Origin: Flavobacteriaceae bacterium
GTDB lineage: Bacteria > Bacteroidota > Bacteroidia > Flavobacteriales > Flavobacteriaceae
Direction of reading: 5' to 3'
DNA: 18,983 nt
NCBI GenBank assembly: GCA_023145595.1
Contig: JAGLDM010000075.1
Location: forward strand, 1 to 18,983
Shown in pieces: positions 1 to 8,053 of this stretch. Numbering within the stretch: the first letter of the stretch is position 1; each line of letters opens with the position of its first letter. Below the pieces are notes generated by a model. It worked only from the letters and a program-made list of their open reading frames with translations. It was not told the origin of the DNA and ran no database searches. A program made the translations under genes and the position numbers.

Positions 1-715
1 AATAAGTATCAATAGTTACGGTTACTTTTGGATGATTTTTTATTTCTGTCCAAGCTTCTTGCATTTCTTTAGACCAGTTAATGTCATCAAAAACAAAAAC
101 AGTTTCATTTTTTACATTTTTCAAACAGAGTTCAAAGTATTCTAAAGTCGGTTTTTTTTGATGATTTCCATCAAAATACACAAAGTCATATTCTGTGTTG
201 TTGATTTCTTGAAATAAAGTTTTCTTAAAATCTCCAACAATAATTTTGGTGTTATTTAGTTGGTGCTTTTTTAAAAGATCTTTTGCAATATTGGCTGTAT
301 TCGGGCAGCCTTCTAGCGATGTAACCTTTGTGTTTTTATTGCCCAAAGCAATACTTGCAGTACCAATACCGAGAGAAGTTCCTATTTCCAAAGCGTTGTT
401 AGGTGCTAAATATGAAATTAACCGAATTAAGAGTTTAGATTTTTTTTTAGAAATTCCGGCGACTTTGGCAATTTTAGAAACTTGGCGCTTATTGCTTTTA
501 AATATTTTTGAACCTTTACCAAAGTCGGTAACATTTATAAAGTCTTTTCTTTGTAATAGGTTGTTTCTAAAGTGGTTGATTCTTTTCAGTTTATCAAAAT
601 CATTTTTCTCATAAAAGCATTTCGTTATTAGATCAAAGACAAAAGGCGAATGAACGCCATGTTGATTTTTTGATCTGTAAAAAAAGGTTAAATAAGATTT
701 TATTTGAAAAAGCAT
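1..715 (-). CDS. Class I SAM-dependent methyltransferase (C-terminus cut by window edge)
   Basis: The minus-strand frame is open from an ATG at 715 to base 1, giving 238 residues without a stop; the C-terminus lies outside the window. The N-terminus contains RSKNQHGVHSPFVFDL, which I recall from a Bacteroidota O-methyltransferase-like family. Further on comes a Rossmann motif I-like ALEIGTSLGIGTASIAL, then VTSLEGCPNTANIAKDLL, where the acidic residue after the second strand would contact the SAM ribose. YDFVYFDGNHQKKPTLEYF and VFVFDDINWS follow, resembling the metal and substrate strands of class I O-methyltransferases. The fold and cofactor are well supported, but the substrate is unknown. 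The gene diverges from the polysaccharide export gene; the shared spacer (716-852) has a promoter motif facing each way. It could act on small molecules, lipids or surface glycans. Confidence 0.85.
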   Translation of the reverse strand, partial: MLFQIKSYLTFFYRSKNQHGVHSPFVFDLITKCFYEKNDFDKLKRINHFRNNLLQRKDFINVTDFGKGSKIFKSNKRQVSKIAKVAGISKKKSKLLIRLISYLAPNNALEIGTSLGIGTASIALGNKNTKVTSLEGCPNTANIAKDLLKKHQLNNTKIIVGDFKKTLFQEINNTEYDFVYFDGNHQKKPTLEYFELCLKNVKNETVFVFDDINWSKEMQEAWTEIKNHPKVTVTIDTY

Positions 716-738
716 ACATCTGTATATATAATTCGGTG

Positions 739-746
739 CAAAAATA
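739..746 (-). promoter_or_regulatory. Putative -7 promoter element for the methyltransferase
   Basis: On the minus strand this reads TATTTTTG, an exact match to the Bacteroidota sigma-70 -7 consensus TAnnTTTG. It would start transcription around 733-735, giving a leader of about 20 bases before the ATG at 715. No clear -33 TTG was seen, and such AT-rich octamers also occur by chance. Confidence 0.4.
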
Positions 747-781
747 AAAGAAAAAAATTATTTTAGTAAGTGATTAAAAAT

Positions 782-789
782 TATATTTG
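782..789 (+). promoter_or_regulatory. Putative -7 promoter element for the polysaccharide operon
   Basis: TATATTTG matches TAnnTTTG exactly and lies 63 bases before the start of the Wza-like gene, the first gene of the plus-strand set. An inverted repeat TTAAC-ACA-GTTAA (793-805) sits at the expected start of transcription. The -33 region is not convincing. Confidence 0.45.
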
Positions 790-852
790 CGGTTAACACA
801 GTTAATTTATTGATAGATGTGCTGTAAAACCCTATAAATTAGTTTAATTCGA

Positions 853-1638
853 ATGAAGAAGTTATTAGCTTATTTACTTGTTGTTATGAGTTTGTCTTCT
901 TGTTTATCTTTAAAAAAGACCACCTATTTTCAAGGAGACCCCGAAGATAAATCTGAAATGTATAAATTAAATAATGATCCTTATAAATTGCAGGTAAATG
1001 ATATCATTTCAATTCAAATAAAGTCGGAGGATCCAGAATTGGTAAGTTTGTTTGAGACATCGGAAAATTCAAGCGTAAACACTTCTTCACGTACAGGGGG
1101 TTTATACTTTCAAGGGTATTCTGTAAATCCACATGGTAATATAAGATTACCTTATATAGGTGAAATTAACGTATTAGGTTATACCACTAAAGAAGTTAGG
1201 AAAAAAGTTGAGTCAGAATTGGAAAAATTCGTAAAAAATGTTGAAGGTAGAATTTATGTGGCTGTAAAATTATCAGGAATTCAATTTTTGGTAAATGGGG
1301 AGGTAAAATCTCCAGGTGTTCAAAATCTTCTTCTGAATGAAGTTTCAATTTTAGAAGCGATTGCAAGCGCAGGTGAAATTTCAACTTTTGGAAACCGACA
1401 AAATGTTCAGATTTATCGTAAAAAATTGAATGGAGTAGAACGTTTTACAGTGGACTTAACAGATGTTGATATCTTTAACTCAGAACATTATTATATCAAA
1501 CCAAACGATATTATTTATGTACCTCCTTTAAAACGTAAAAACTGGGGTATAGGAACCACCGGTTTGCAAACATTTACAACTATTGCGTCTATTTTTGCTG
1601 TGCTAACGAGTACGATTCTATTAATTAATACCTTGTAA
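853..1638 (+). CDS. Polysaccharide biosynthesis/export lipoprotein (Wza-like, SLBB)
   Basis: A 261-residue outer-membrane polysaccharide export protein of the Wza family. Residues 1-17 form a lipoprotein signal with lipobox LSSC, so Cys17 is the likely lipidated residue. The Poly_export domain runs roughly from 43 to 138 (KLQVNDIISIQI, VNPHGNIRLPYIGEINVLGYT). An SLBB domain follows from about 143 (FLVNGEVKSPGVQNLL). The hydrophobic C-terminus (about 239-260) fits a single membrane helix. In characterised Wza proteins the family forms the outer-membrane channel and works with a Wzc-type co-polymerase/autokinase. Here such a gene starts only 5 bases after the stop. The length fits the short Bacteroidota form. 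It is first in a four-gene plus-strand run. Confidence 0.93.
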   Translation: MKKLLAYLLVVMSLSSCLSLKKTTYFQGDPEDKSEMYKLNNDPYKLQVNDIISIQIKSEDPELVSLFETSENSSVNTSSRTGGLYFQGYSVNPHGNIRLPYIGEINVLGYTTKEVRKKVESELEKFVKNVEGRIYVAVKLSGIQFLVNGEVKSPGVQNLLLNEVSILEAIASAGEISTFGNRQNVQIYRKKLNGVERFTVDLTDVDIFNSEHYYIKPNDIIYVPPLKRKNWGIGTTGLQTFTTIASIFAVLTSTILLINTL

Positions 1639-2159
1639 TTGATATGAATCCAAAATTTAAAATATCAACTTCACAGACCGAAGATTTAAAAGAAAATATT
1701 TCCGATATAAAAGGGTATGTCTTTCGGATTTTAACGAATTGGAAATGGTTTTTGGTAACAATTCCTATTGCGTTAGTAGTGGCTTATTATATAAATCTGT
1801 CTACCGAACGTATTTATGGTTTGAGTGCTACTATTGCTGTAAAGGATAAGCAAAACTCTTTGTTTTCTTCAGGAACCAATATCGCCTTTAATTGGGGAGG
1901 AACAAGTGATAAGGTAGAAGGAGTGAGAAGGGTATTGTCTTCTAGATCTCACAATGAAAAAGTTGTAAATGAATTGGAGTTTTATGTCAATTATTTACAA
2001 GAAGGGCAATTCAGAATCGAGGATGCCTATGGAAGAGTGCCATTTAAGGTCGAAATGTTGCCAGGACAGTTTCAACTGTTGAATACTTTAATTTATATTG
2101 ATTTTATTGATAATGATAGTTTTCAGATGTCTATTGATTTTGAAGAAAGAGCCAACGGC

Positions 2160-2179
2160 AAGAATTTTAAATTATGATG
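2160..2179 (+). other. Frameshift site in the autokinase gene
   Basis: Frame 1 reads sensibly up to ANGKNFKL and then hits TGA at 2175-2177. Frame 2 reads sensibly from NYDANLSF. The net change is one extra base or two missing bases (modulo 3). The stretch has TTTT then AAA (2165-2171), a likely place for an indel or a miscall. Confidence 0.8.
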
Positions 2180-3990
2180 CTAATTTAAGTTTTGTATATG
2201 ACGTAGTTTCTGATCAATTTTCTCAAAAATTTAAGTTAGGAGATAAGATAAGTTTGCCGTTTTTGAATTTTTCACTAAAACCCATTGAAGGGTTTGGAAA
2301 TCGCACAGGTAAATCCTTTATGATTAGATTTGACGATCGAAGTAGGGTAGTGTCTAAATATAAACGAGTACGTGCAGTTTCGATTCCGGGTACCTCGCTT
2401 CTTGATGTAGTATTAACAGGCCCTAATAAGAGTCGATTGGTAGATTATTTGAATAAATCTGTTGAAATATTAGCAGAGGATCAATTAAAGGAAAAAACAA
2501 ATTATGCAAGACAGACTTTAAAATTTATAGAGGATCAATTTAAAAACACCGAAGATAGTTTAAGTACAATTGAAGGGAGTATAGGACATTTTAAGCAAAA
2601 AGAGGAAATTTACGACCTATCGGCAGAAGGTTCTCTAATATTTTCTAAAACCACAGAGTTAGATGATATCCAAACAGATTTAGTAGATAGGTTGGAATAT
2701 TATACCAATCTAGAAAATTATATTAAAACCAGTCAAGACTTTACAAATATTCCAGCACCTGCAGTTATTGATGTAGAAGATTCTGCTATTAGTTCAAGTG
2801 TGGCTGCACTAACTGGATTAATTACAGAAAGAGAGAAGTTGAGCGGGAAGATTACCGCTAGTCATCCGTCATTAATTGCTTTGAATCATGATATCGCTAC
2901 GACAAAAAACATACTGTTAGAAAATATTTCTTCACTTAAAAAAGTACTTCAGTTATCGGTTTCTAATGTCCAAAAACGGATAAATATATATGATGCTGAA
3001 CTAAAAACATTACCCAAGAAAGAACAGAAACTGCTTAAATATCAGCGGAGGTATGCAATGACAGAAGCAAATTACATGCATTTAATGCAAAAACAGTACG
3101 AAGCCGGTATCGCTATTGCTGCGAGTATGTCAGATATTACAGTGCTAGACAAAGCTAAGGATACTGGGCAAATTTCTACCAAACCAAGAAAACCCTTCAA
3201 CTATATGGTAGGTGTTTTATTGGGAATTCTATTGCCACTATTCCTTATAATCGCTATTGAGATATTAGACACTAAAATTCAGACAGTAGAACAAATTGAG
3301 AGTCAGACTTCAATTCCAGTTTTAGGAGTCGTTGGGCGAAGTACAGCAAAGAATGGTTTAGCAGTATTTTTAAATCCAAAAGCACCAGTAGCGGAATCGT
3401 TTCGTGCTTTAAGATCAAGCATTCACTTTTTGTTTGATAGAAAAAAAAGAGATAAAAGTAAAACGATAATGATTACCTCTTCCGTTAGCGGTGAAGGGAA
3501 AACATTTATTTCTATCAATATGGCTACAGTATTTGCTCTGAGTGGTAAAAAAACGGTGTTAGTAGGATTGGATTTAAGAAAGCCGAAAATATTTGGAGAT
3601 TTTGATATTAGCAATGATATAGGGGTGGTAAATTATTTAAGTGGTCAAAAAACGATTGAAGAGGTGATTTTCCATTCTCAGATTGAAAACCTTGATGTAA
3701 TTACTGCAGGCCCCATTCCGCCAAACCCATCAGAATTGATTATGAGTAGTGCTGCAGAAGAGTTGATGGAGTATTTGAAAGAGCACTATGATTATATTAT
3801 TTTAGACACACCACCCGTTGGTTTGGTTGCAGATGCTTTTGAATTGGTTAAATATGCTGATGCTACGATTTATGTGGTAAAACAAGGGGTTACACAGAAA
3901 GGCATGTTAAAAATGATTAATGACAAGCATGCAAAAAAGGAAGTGTCTAAAATAAGTATTGTTTTAAATAACTTTAAAGTTAAATCAGAG

Positions 3991-4041
3991 GGCTATGGAT
4001 ATGGCTATGGAGGTGGCTATGGCTATGGCTATGGATATTAT
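3991..4041 (+). repeat. Gly-Tyr codon repeat encoding the autokinase tail
   Basis: Alternating GGC/GGA and TAT codons (with one GGAGGT) encode a run of Gly-Tyr pairs, followed by YEEEEK. C-terminal tyrosine clusters are the autophosphorylation targets in BY-kinases. The short hexanucleotide repeats (GGCTAT) make the length of the tail prone to slippage. Confidence 0.75.
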
Positions 4042-4095
4042 GAAGAAGAAGAGAAATTACCGATTTATAAGAGAATTTTTAAAAGAAAGTAAGAT

Positions 4096-5109
4096 TTGAA
4101 GGGGAAAATAAAATTTGCGGTTGTTGGATGTGGGCATATTGGAAAGCGGCATGCAGAAATGATTGGTAGAAATAGTGAAGCGGTACTAGTTGCTCTGATT
4201 GATACAAAGTCAAAAGACTTATTAAATATAGAGCAATATGATGTTCCATTTTTTAATAGCATAGAAAGTTTTTTGAAGAGTTCTGTTGAAACAGATGTAG
4301 TTACTATTGCAACGCCTAACGGTTTTCACTCCGCACAAGCCATTCTATCTCTAGAGGCTGGAAATCATGTTGTAGTTGAAAAACCTTTAGCTCTTTCTAG
4401 GAAGGATGCTGAAGCTGTTATATTTAAATCTTTAAATGTTTCAAAACAGGTTTTTGCAGTGATGCAGAATCGGTATTCGCCACCTTCTGTGTGGATAAAA
4501 AAAGTGATTGATCAAAAATTATTAGGGACTATATATTCAGTACATATTAATAGTTTTTGGAATCGTGATGAACGCTATTATAAAAAAGATTCTTGGCATG
4601 GGAATAAAGAACTAGATGGAGGAACATTATTTACTCAGTTCTCACATTTTATAGATATTATGTATTGGCTGTTTGGTGACATAACTAATATTAAATCGGT
4701 AATGAGAGATTTTAAGCATCAGAATATGACCGATTTTGAAGATGCAGGTATTGTCAACTTTGAATTTGTAAATGGTGGTATTGGGAATTTTAATTTTTCA
4801 ACAGCTGTTTGGGATGCAAATATGGAAAGTTCTATGACCATTATAGGGGAGAAGGGTGCTGTCAAAATTGGCGGACAATATATGAATGAAGTGGAATACT
4901 GTCATATTGAGAATTATGAAATGCCTGTGTTAGAAGCAACAAATCCGGGTAATGATTACGGTGCATATAAAGGGTCTGCTCAAAACCATCATTTTGTTGT
5001 TCAAAATGTTATTGATGTGTTACATAAAAACAAAGCTATTTCAACCAATGCTTTGGAAGGAATGAAAATTGTTGATATTATTGAACGTATCTATCAAAGT
5101 TCGGACTAA
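4096..5109 (+). CDS. Gfo/Idh/MocA-family NAD(P)-dependent sugar oxidoreductase
   Basis: A 337-residue dehydrogenase. The Rossmann GCGHIG is at residues 11-16 and the family EKPLAL motif at 95-100. A second-domain segment DGGTLFTQFSHFIDIMYW carries the likely catalytic His, and a WlbA-like C-terminal stretch YKGSAQNHHFVVQNVI follows. By context it probably oxidises the 3-position of a UDP-linked N-acetyl sugar or uronic acid, as WlbA/WbpB do, but the substrate is inferred. The start must be the TTG at 4096: the only in-frame codon upstream before the previous stop is GAT, and any later start would remove the GxGxxG. It begins 3 bases after the autokinase stop and ends directly against the next ATG, so the genes look translationally linked. 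The weak start may lower its yield. Confidence 0.88.
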   Translation: MKGKIKFAVVGCGHIGKRHAEMIGRNSEAVLVALIDTKSKDLLNIEQYDVPFFNSIESFLKSSVETDVVTIATPNGFHSAQAILSLEAGNHVVVEKPLALSRKDAEAVIFKSLNVSKQVFAVMQNRYSPPSVWIKKVIDQKLLGTIYSVHINSFWNRDERYYKKDSWHGNKELDGGTLFTQFSHFIDIMYWLFGDITNIKSVMRDFKHQNMTDFEDAGIVNFEFVNGGIGNFNFSTAVWDANMESSMTIIGEKGAVKIGGQYMNEVEYCHIENYEMPVLEATNPGNDYGAYKGSAQNHHFVVQNVIDVLHKNKAISTNALEGMKIVDIIERIYQSSD

Positions 5110-5694
5110 ATGTTAACTAGGAGTCAACAGGTTTTGAAGCGAATTGTAGATATACTCTTATCCATAACAGGTATTGCATTTGCAGTAATTCCAATGATTA
5201 TTTTAATCGCGATTTCCTCATTATTTACAAGGTCTTTTGGCGTGTTTTTTCAGGAGCGCGTTGGGATAAATGCAAAAACATTTACCATGTTTAAAATTAA
5301 AACCATGCGTGAATATACTGATGGATCTATAGTTTTAACTTCTTTTGGTAAGTTTTTGAGAAAAACAAAATTAGATGAGTTACCGCAGTTGTTCAACGTC
5401 TTATTTGGGAGTATGAGTATGGTTGGTCCACGACCAGATCTCAGAGGTTATGCAGATGTATTAGATGGTGATGATCGAATTATACTATCTGTAAAACCGG
5501 GGATTACTGGGCCGGCAACATTAAAATTCTCAAATGAAGAAATGCTTTTATCCGAACAAGAAAATGCTTTAGATTATAATGATACGGTTCTTTGGCCTCA
5601 AAAGGTTGAAATAAACAAAGCGTACGTTAAAAATTGGTCCTTGGCAAAAGATTTTAGTTATATCTTTAAAACGGTTCATCAAGTTTTCTCTTAA
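5110..5694 (+). CDS. Sugar-phosphate transferase initiating glycan synthesis (PglC/WcaJ C-terminal type)
   Basis: A 194-residue monotopic phosphoglycosyl transferase of the bacterial sugar transferase family. It has the short PglC-like layout without the extra N-terminal helices of WcaJ/WbaP. KRIVDI (10-15) precedes a hydrophobic re-entrant helix (about 13-37). FFQERVG (46-52) follows, then the catalytic Asp-Glu pair D89-E90 in TKLDELPQLFNVL, VGPRPD (105-110) and KPGITGPATLKF. The family moves a sugar-1-phosphate from a UDP-sugar to undecaprenyl phosphate, the first membrane step of capsule, O-antigen or exopolysaccharide synthesis. The ATG follows the TAA of the upstream gene with no spacer. 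It is last in the set and is followed by a hairpin. The sugar carried is unknown; the adjacent dehydrogenase hints at a modified one. Confidence 0.92.
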   Translation: MLTRSQQVLKRIVDILLSITGIAFAVIPMIILIAISSLFTRSFGVFFQERVGINAKTFTMFKIKTMREYTDGSIVLTSFGKFLRKTKLDELPQLFNVLFGSMSMVGPRPDLRGYADVLDGDDRIILSVKPGITGPATLKFSNEEMLLSEQENALDYNDTVLWPQKVEINKAYVKNWSLAKDFSYIFKTVHQVFS

Positions 5695-5726
5695 TCTTAA
5701 TTGAATTAATATTGGAGTAAAAATAA

Positions 5727-5763
5727 AAATTCGGAAACCTAATAATTTTAGATTTCCGAATTT
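5727..5763. terminator. Bidirectional hairpin terminator between PGT and DUF302 genes
   Basis: Perfect 11-bp arms AAATTCGGAAA (5727-5737) and TTTCCGAATTT (5753-5763), with a small inner stem CTAA/TTAG. On the minus strand the hairpin is followed by a T-rich run, so it best serves the DUF302 gene. It also lies 32 bases after the plus-strand PGT stop. Confidence 0.8.
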
Positions 5764-5804
5764 GAATAAATTATGACTATTGATAATTATTACAATTTTA
5801 GGGT

Positions 5805-6197
5805 TTACTCTAAATTATCAATAACATTTTTTAATTTTTGTTGAACTTCTACAGCAATAATTCCTAAAGATTCATTTTTAACTGGACTCATAGAAGCGAT
5901 TGGATCAACAGCAAAAACTTCAATAGTTCCATTTTCTAATTCTTGAACCACCACGTTACATGGTAAAAATACGCCAATTTTATCTTCTCGAGACAATACT
6001 TTATGCGCAAAATGAGGATTACAAGCACCCAAAATGGTATAGTTTTTAAAATCTACATCAATTTTGTCTTTCAACGTTTGTTTTACATCAATCGTTGTTA
6101 ATACACCAAATCCTTCTTTTTTTAATTCAACGGTCACCAATTCAATGACTTCATTAAAACTTTTACCATTAATGGTTGTGTCAAAATAATAACTCAT
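5805..6197 (-). CDS. DUF302 domain-containing protein
   Basis: A 130-residue protein of the DUF302 (TT1751-like) family. Supporting segments are SFNEVIELVTVELKKEGFGV near the N-terminus, then TLKDKIDVDFKNYTILGACNP, VFLPCNVVVQE and VFAVDPIASM. The whole chain is one domain, with no signal peptide or membrane helix, so it is probably cytoplasmic. The family's biochemical role is not established; proposals include small-ligand or oxidant-related functions. It lies 46 bases downstream of fumC on the same strand and may be co-transcribed. The spacer carries two copies of an 11-base repeat immediately before the start. Confidence 0.85.
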   Translation of the reverse strand: MSYYFDTTINGKSFNEVIELVTVELKKEGFGVLTTIDVKQTLKDKIDVDFKNYTILGACNPHFAHKVLSREDKIGVFLPCNVVVQELENGTIEVFAVDPIASMSPVKNESLGIIAVEVQQKLKNVIDNLE

Positions 6198-6199
6198 AA

Positions 6200-6226
6200 T
6201 TATACTGTTTAGAAGTTATACTGTTT
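6200..6226 (-). repeat. Two direct copies of an 11-base motif before the DUF302 start
   Basis: AAACAGTATAA occurs at 6226-6216 and again at 6210-6200 (minus strand), 16 bases apart start to start, with the second copy ending 2 bases before the ATG. It could be a duplication in the leader or a paired binding site. No function is known. Confidence 0.6.
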
Positions 6227-6243
6227 TTGTTTTTACTCAAAAT

Positions 6244-7641
6244 TTATTTTAATCCACCAATCATTTCAGAAGGTATAACCCAAGCGTCATATTGCTCTTC
6301 GGTAACATAGCCTAATCTTACAGCTTCTTGTCGTAAAGTTGTACCGTTTTTATGTGCTGTATTTGCAATTTCAGCAGCTTTATAATACCCAATTTTGGTA
6401 TTTAATGCGGTTACTAACATTAAAGAATTATTCAACAACTCTTTAATTACATCATGATTTGGTTCAATTCCAACAGCACAGTTATCATTAAAGGAAACAC
6501 ATGCATCTCCAATTAACTGAGCAGAAGATAAGAAGTTTGATGCCATCATTGGCTTAAATACATTCAATTCGTAGTGCCCTTGTGTTCCACCAACGCTAAT
6601 TGCTACGTCATTACCCATTACTTGTGCGCAAACCATTGTTAACGCCTCGCATTGGGTAGGATTCACTTTTCCTGGCATAATAGAAGATCCTGGCTCGTTT
6701 GCAGGTATAATCAATTCTCCAATTCCAGATCTAGGGCCAGAGGCCATCATTCTAATATCATTAGCAATCTTGTTTAGAGAAACGGCTAATTGTTTTAAAG
6801 CTCCGTGAGTTTCAACAATAGCGTCATGTGCTGCAAGTGCTTCAAATTTATTTTCTGCGGTTATAAAAGGATGTCCTGTAAAATCAGCAATATACTTTGC
6901 TACTAAAACATCATATCCTTTCGGCGTATTTAATCCAGTTCCAACTGCTGTTCCACCCAAAGCTAATTCTGCTAAATGCGGGAGTGTGTTATTTAAGGCT
7001 TTAATTCCGTGGTTTAATTGAGAAACATAACCAGAGAATTCTTGACCAACCGTTAAAGGTGTAGCATCCATCAAGTGAGTACGTCCAATTTTTACAACAT
7101 CTTTAAAATCGTTTGATTTTTTTTGTAAAGTATCACGTAATTTTTCAACGCCAGTAATCGTAGTTTCTACCACCATTTTATAACAAGCGATATGCATACC
7201 TGTCGGGAAGGTGTCGTTAGATGATTGTGATTTATTCACATCGTCATTTGGTTGAATGGTTTTTTCACCTTCACCAATAGTATTTCCTGCAATTTCATGA
7301 GCTCTATTCGCAATCACTTCATTTACGTTCATATTACTTTGTGTTCCAGATCCTGTTTGCCAAATTACCAAAGGGAATTGGTCATCTAGTTTACCTTCTA
7401 AAATTTCATCACAAACCTGCGCTATTAAATTTCTCTTATCATCAGTTAAAACGCCTAATTCACAATTGGTATAGGCTGCTGCTTTTTTTAAATAAGCAAA
7501 TCCATATACAATCTCTAATGGCATTGAAGCTACGCTGCCAATTTTAAAATTATTGCGAGAACGCTCTGTTTGTGCTCCCCAATATTTGTCACTTGGAACT
7601 TCGATATTCCCCATGGTGTCTTTCTCTATCCTGTATTTCAT
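6244..7641 (-). CDS. fumC: Class II fumarate hydratase
   Basis: Fumarase converting fumarate to malate in the TCA cycle. With the ATG at 7641 the protein ([15 protein letters not shown]...) has 465 residues, matching the roughly 467 of E. coli FumC. Recognisable segments are [59 protein letters not shown] and the superfamily signature [11 protein letters not shown] containing the catalytic Ser loop. The reading frame stays open upstream to an ATG at 7704, but that would add 21 residues unlike the family and would place the promoter motif (7662-7669) inside the gene, so I chose 7641. The enzyme is cytoplasmic, a homotetramer in characterised members, and lacks an Fe-S cluster. Confidence 0.97.
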   Translation of the reverse strand: MKYRIEKDTMGNIEVPSDKYWGAQTERSRNNFKIGSVASMPLEIVYGFAYLKKAAAYTNCELGVLTDDKRNLIAQVCDEILEGKLDDQFPLVIWQTGSGTQSNMNVNEVIANRAHEIAGNTIGEGEKTIQPNDDVNKSQSSNDTFPTGMHIACYKMVVETTITGVEKLRDTLQKKSNDFKDVVKIGRTHLMDATPLTVGQEFSGYVSQLNHGIKALNNTLPHLAELALGGTAVGTGLNTPKGYDVLVAKYIADFTGHPFITAENKFEALAAHDAIVETHGALKQLAVSLNKIANDIRMMASGPRSGIGELIIPANEPGSSIMPGKVNPTQCEALTMVCAQVMGNDVAISVGGTQGHYELNVFKPMMASNFLSSAQLIGDACVSFNDNCAVGIEPNHDVIKELLNNSLMLVTALNTKIGYYKAAEIANTAHKNGTTLRQEAVRLGYVTEEQYDAWVIPSEMIGGLK

Positions 7642-7661
7642 ATATAAAAATTTATTTGATG

Positions 7662-7669
7662 CAAATTTA
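7662..7669 (-). promoter_or_regulatory. Putative -7 promoter element for fumC
   Basis: The minus strand reads TAAATTTG, an exact TAnnTTTG match, 20 bases upstream of the chosen fumC ATG. This supports the shorter start. No convincing -33 TTG was seen. Confidence 0.5.
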
Positions 7670-7742
7670 CTAAATACGTAAATAAGTTCATTGTTTTTTT
7701 GCATTTAAATAATTAAAACATAACTTAAGTTTTTAATGTTTA

Positions 7743-7775
7743 TTGTAATCAAATAAAAAATAAATAGTATTTTTG
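7743..7775 (+). promoter_or_regulatory. Putative promoter (TTG ... TAnnTTTG) of the small membrane protein
   Basis: TTG at 7743-7745 and TATTTTTG at 7768-7775 are separated by 22 bases, within the range described for flavobacterial promoters. The gene's ATG follows 20 bases after the -7 element. Confidence 0.5.
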
Positions 7776-7795
7776 TATAAAATGAATGTATAGTT

Positions 7796-7972
7796 ATGGA
7801 CTTTTCTCAGTTTTCTGGTTTTTTAGTTTTTTTAACCATTTTCACAATGGGATTTTGGTTAATGATTTTTTTAATTTCATTTGTAATTCCGTATTGGATT
7901 GTTGGGTATTTAAGAGAAGAGTGGAAATATAGAAAGCAAGAAAAAGAAGGTGAAGCTGTTTTAGAGGAATAG
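7796..7972 (+). CDS. Small membrane protein, 58 residues, function unknown
   Basis: The ATG at 7796 opens a 58-codon frame ending at TAG 7970-7972. Residues 1-38 are strongly hydrophobic and aromatic (for example FTMGFWLMIFLISFVIPYWI), enough for one long or two short membrane helices. The last 20 residues are charged (REEWKYRKQEKEGEAVLEE) and probably lie in the cytoplasm. I do not recognise a family. Evidence that it is a real gene: a good promoter motif 20 bases upstream, a strong terminator just after it, normal codon choice, and no larger gene on either strand. It stands alone between fumC (divergent) and an ArsC-family gene (convergent), so context gives no functional clue. The hydrophobic core with a charged tail could suit a membrane-complex accessory subunit or a membrane-stress peptide; this is inference only. 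Confidence 0.7.
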   Translation: MDFSQFSGFLVFLTIFTMGFWLMIFLISFVIPYWIVGYLREEWKYRKQEKEGEAVLEE

Positions 7973-7989
7973 TTTCAGAATCTCATATA

Positions 7990-8025
7990 AAAAAACTCCG
8001 AGTACATTTGTATTCGGAGTTTTTT
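7990..8025. terminator. Strong bidirectional terminator
   Basis: A hairpin with arms 7990-8005 and 8010-8025 forms 16 pairs, one of them G-U, closed by the tetraloop ATTT. The core is CTCCGAGTAC. The outer arms are A6 and T6, so a U-tract is available in both directions. It serves the small membrane gene (plus) and the ArsC-family gene (minus). Confidence 0.92.
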
Positions 8026-8053
8026 TATGGAGGAAATTTAAAGCATTTTACAA

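Larger units (their letters stand above)
1644..4092 (+). pseudogene. Wzc-like polysaccharide co-polymerase / tyrosine autokinase, frameshifted
   Basis: One autokinase gene is read in two frames. Frame 1 (1644-2177, 177 residues) has an N-terminal membrane helix (WKWFLVTIPIALVVAYYI) and the start of the Wzz domain, and ends at TGA 2175-2177. Frame 2 takes up the homology at NYDANLSFVYD and runs to 4092. It holds coiled coil, the GNVR-like region, a second membrane helix (YMVGVLLGILLPLFLIIAI), a BY-kinase Walker A (SSVSGEGKT, about 3478-3504), Walker A' (VLVGLDLRKPK), Walker B (IILDTPP, about 3795-3815) and a Gly-Tyr-rich tail. Joined, it would have about 815 residues, normal for the Bacteroidota form. 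Frame 2 has no credible start at the junction: its first ATG is at 2320, and the only upstream candidate is a TTG at 2098 inside frame 1. The break is therefore a real mutation or a sequencing/assembly error. If real, inner-membrane control of chain length and export is probably lost. Confidence 0.88.

Noticed and set aside
246..614. Plus-strand open frame of 122 codons
   Set aside because: It is antisense to the methyltransferase, whose minus-strand product is clearly conserved, and its own product is low-complexity and hydrophobic.
2160..2180. Programmed ribosomal frameshift or re-initiation joining the two halves of the autokinase
   Set aside because: The needed shift is +1, and TTA TGA does not allow good re-pairing (Leu UUA to UAU), with no stimulator seen. 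The ATGs at 2174 and 2177 are in the wrong frame for the second half, and its first in-frame ATG is at 2320.
7642..7704. Upstream ATG at 7704 giving fumC a longer N-terminus
   Set aside because: The extra 21 residues do not resemble fumarases, and the stretch contains the TAnnTTTG element at 7662-7669. The start at 7641 gives the family's normal length.
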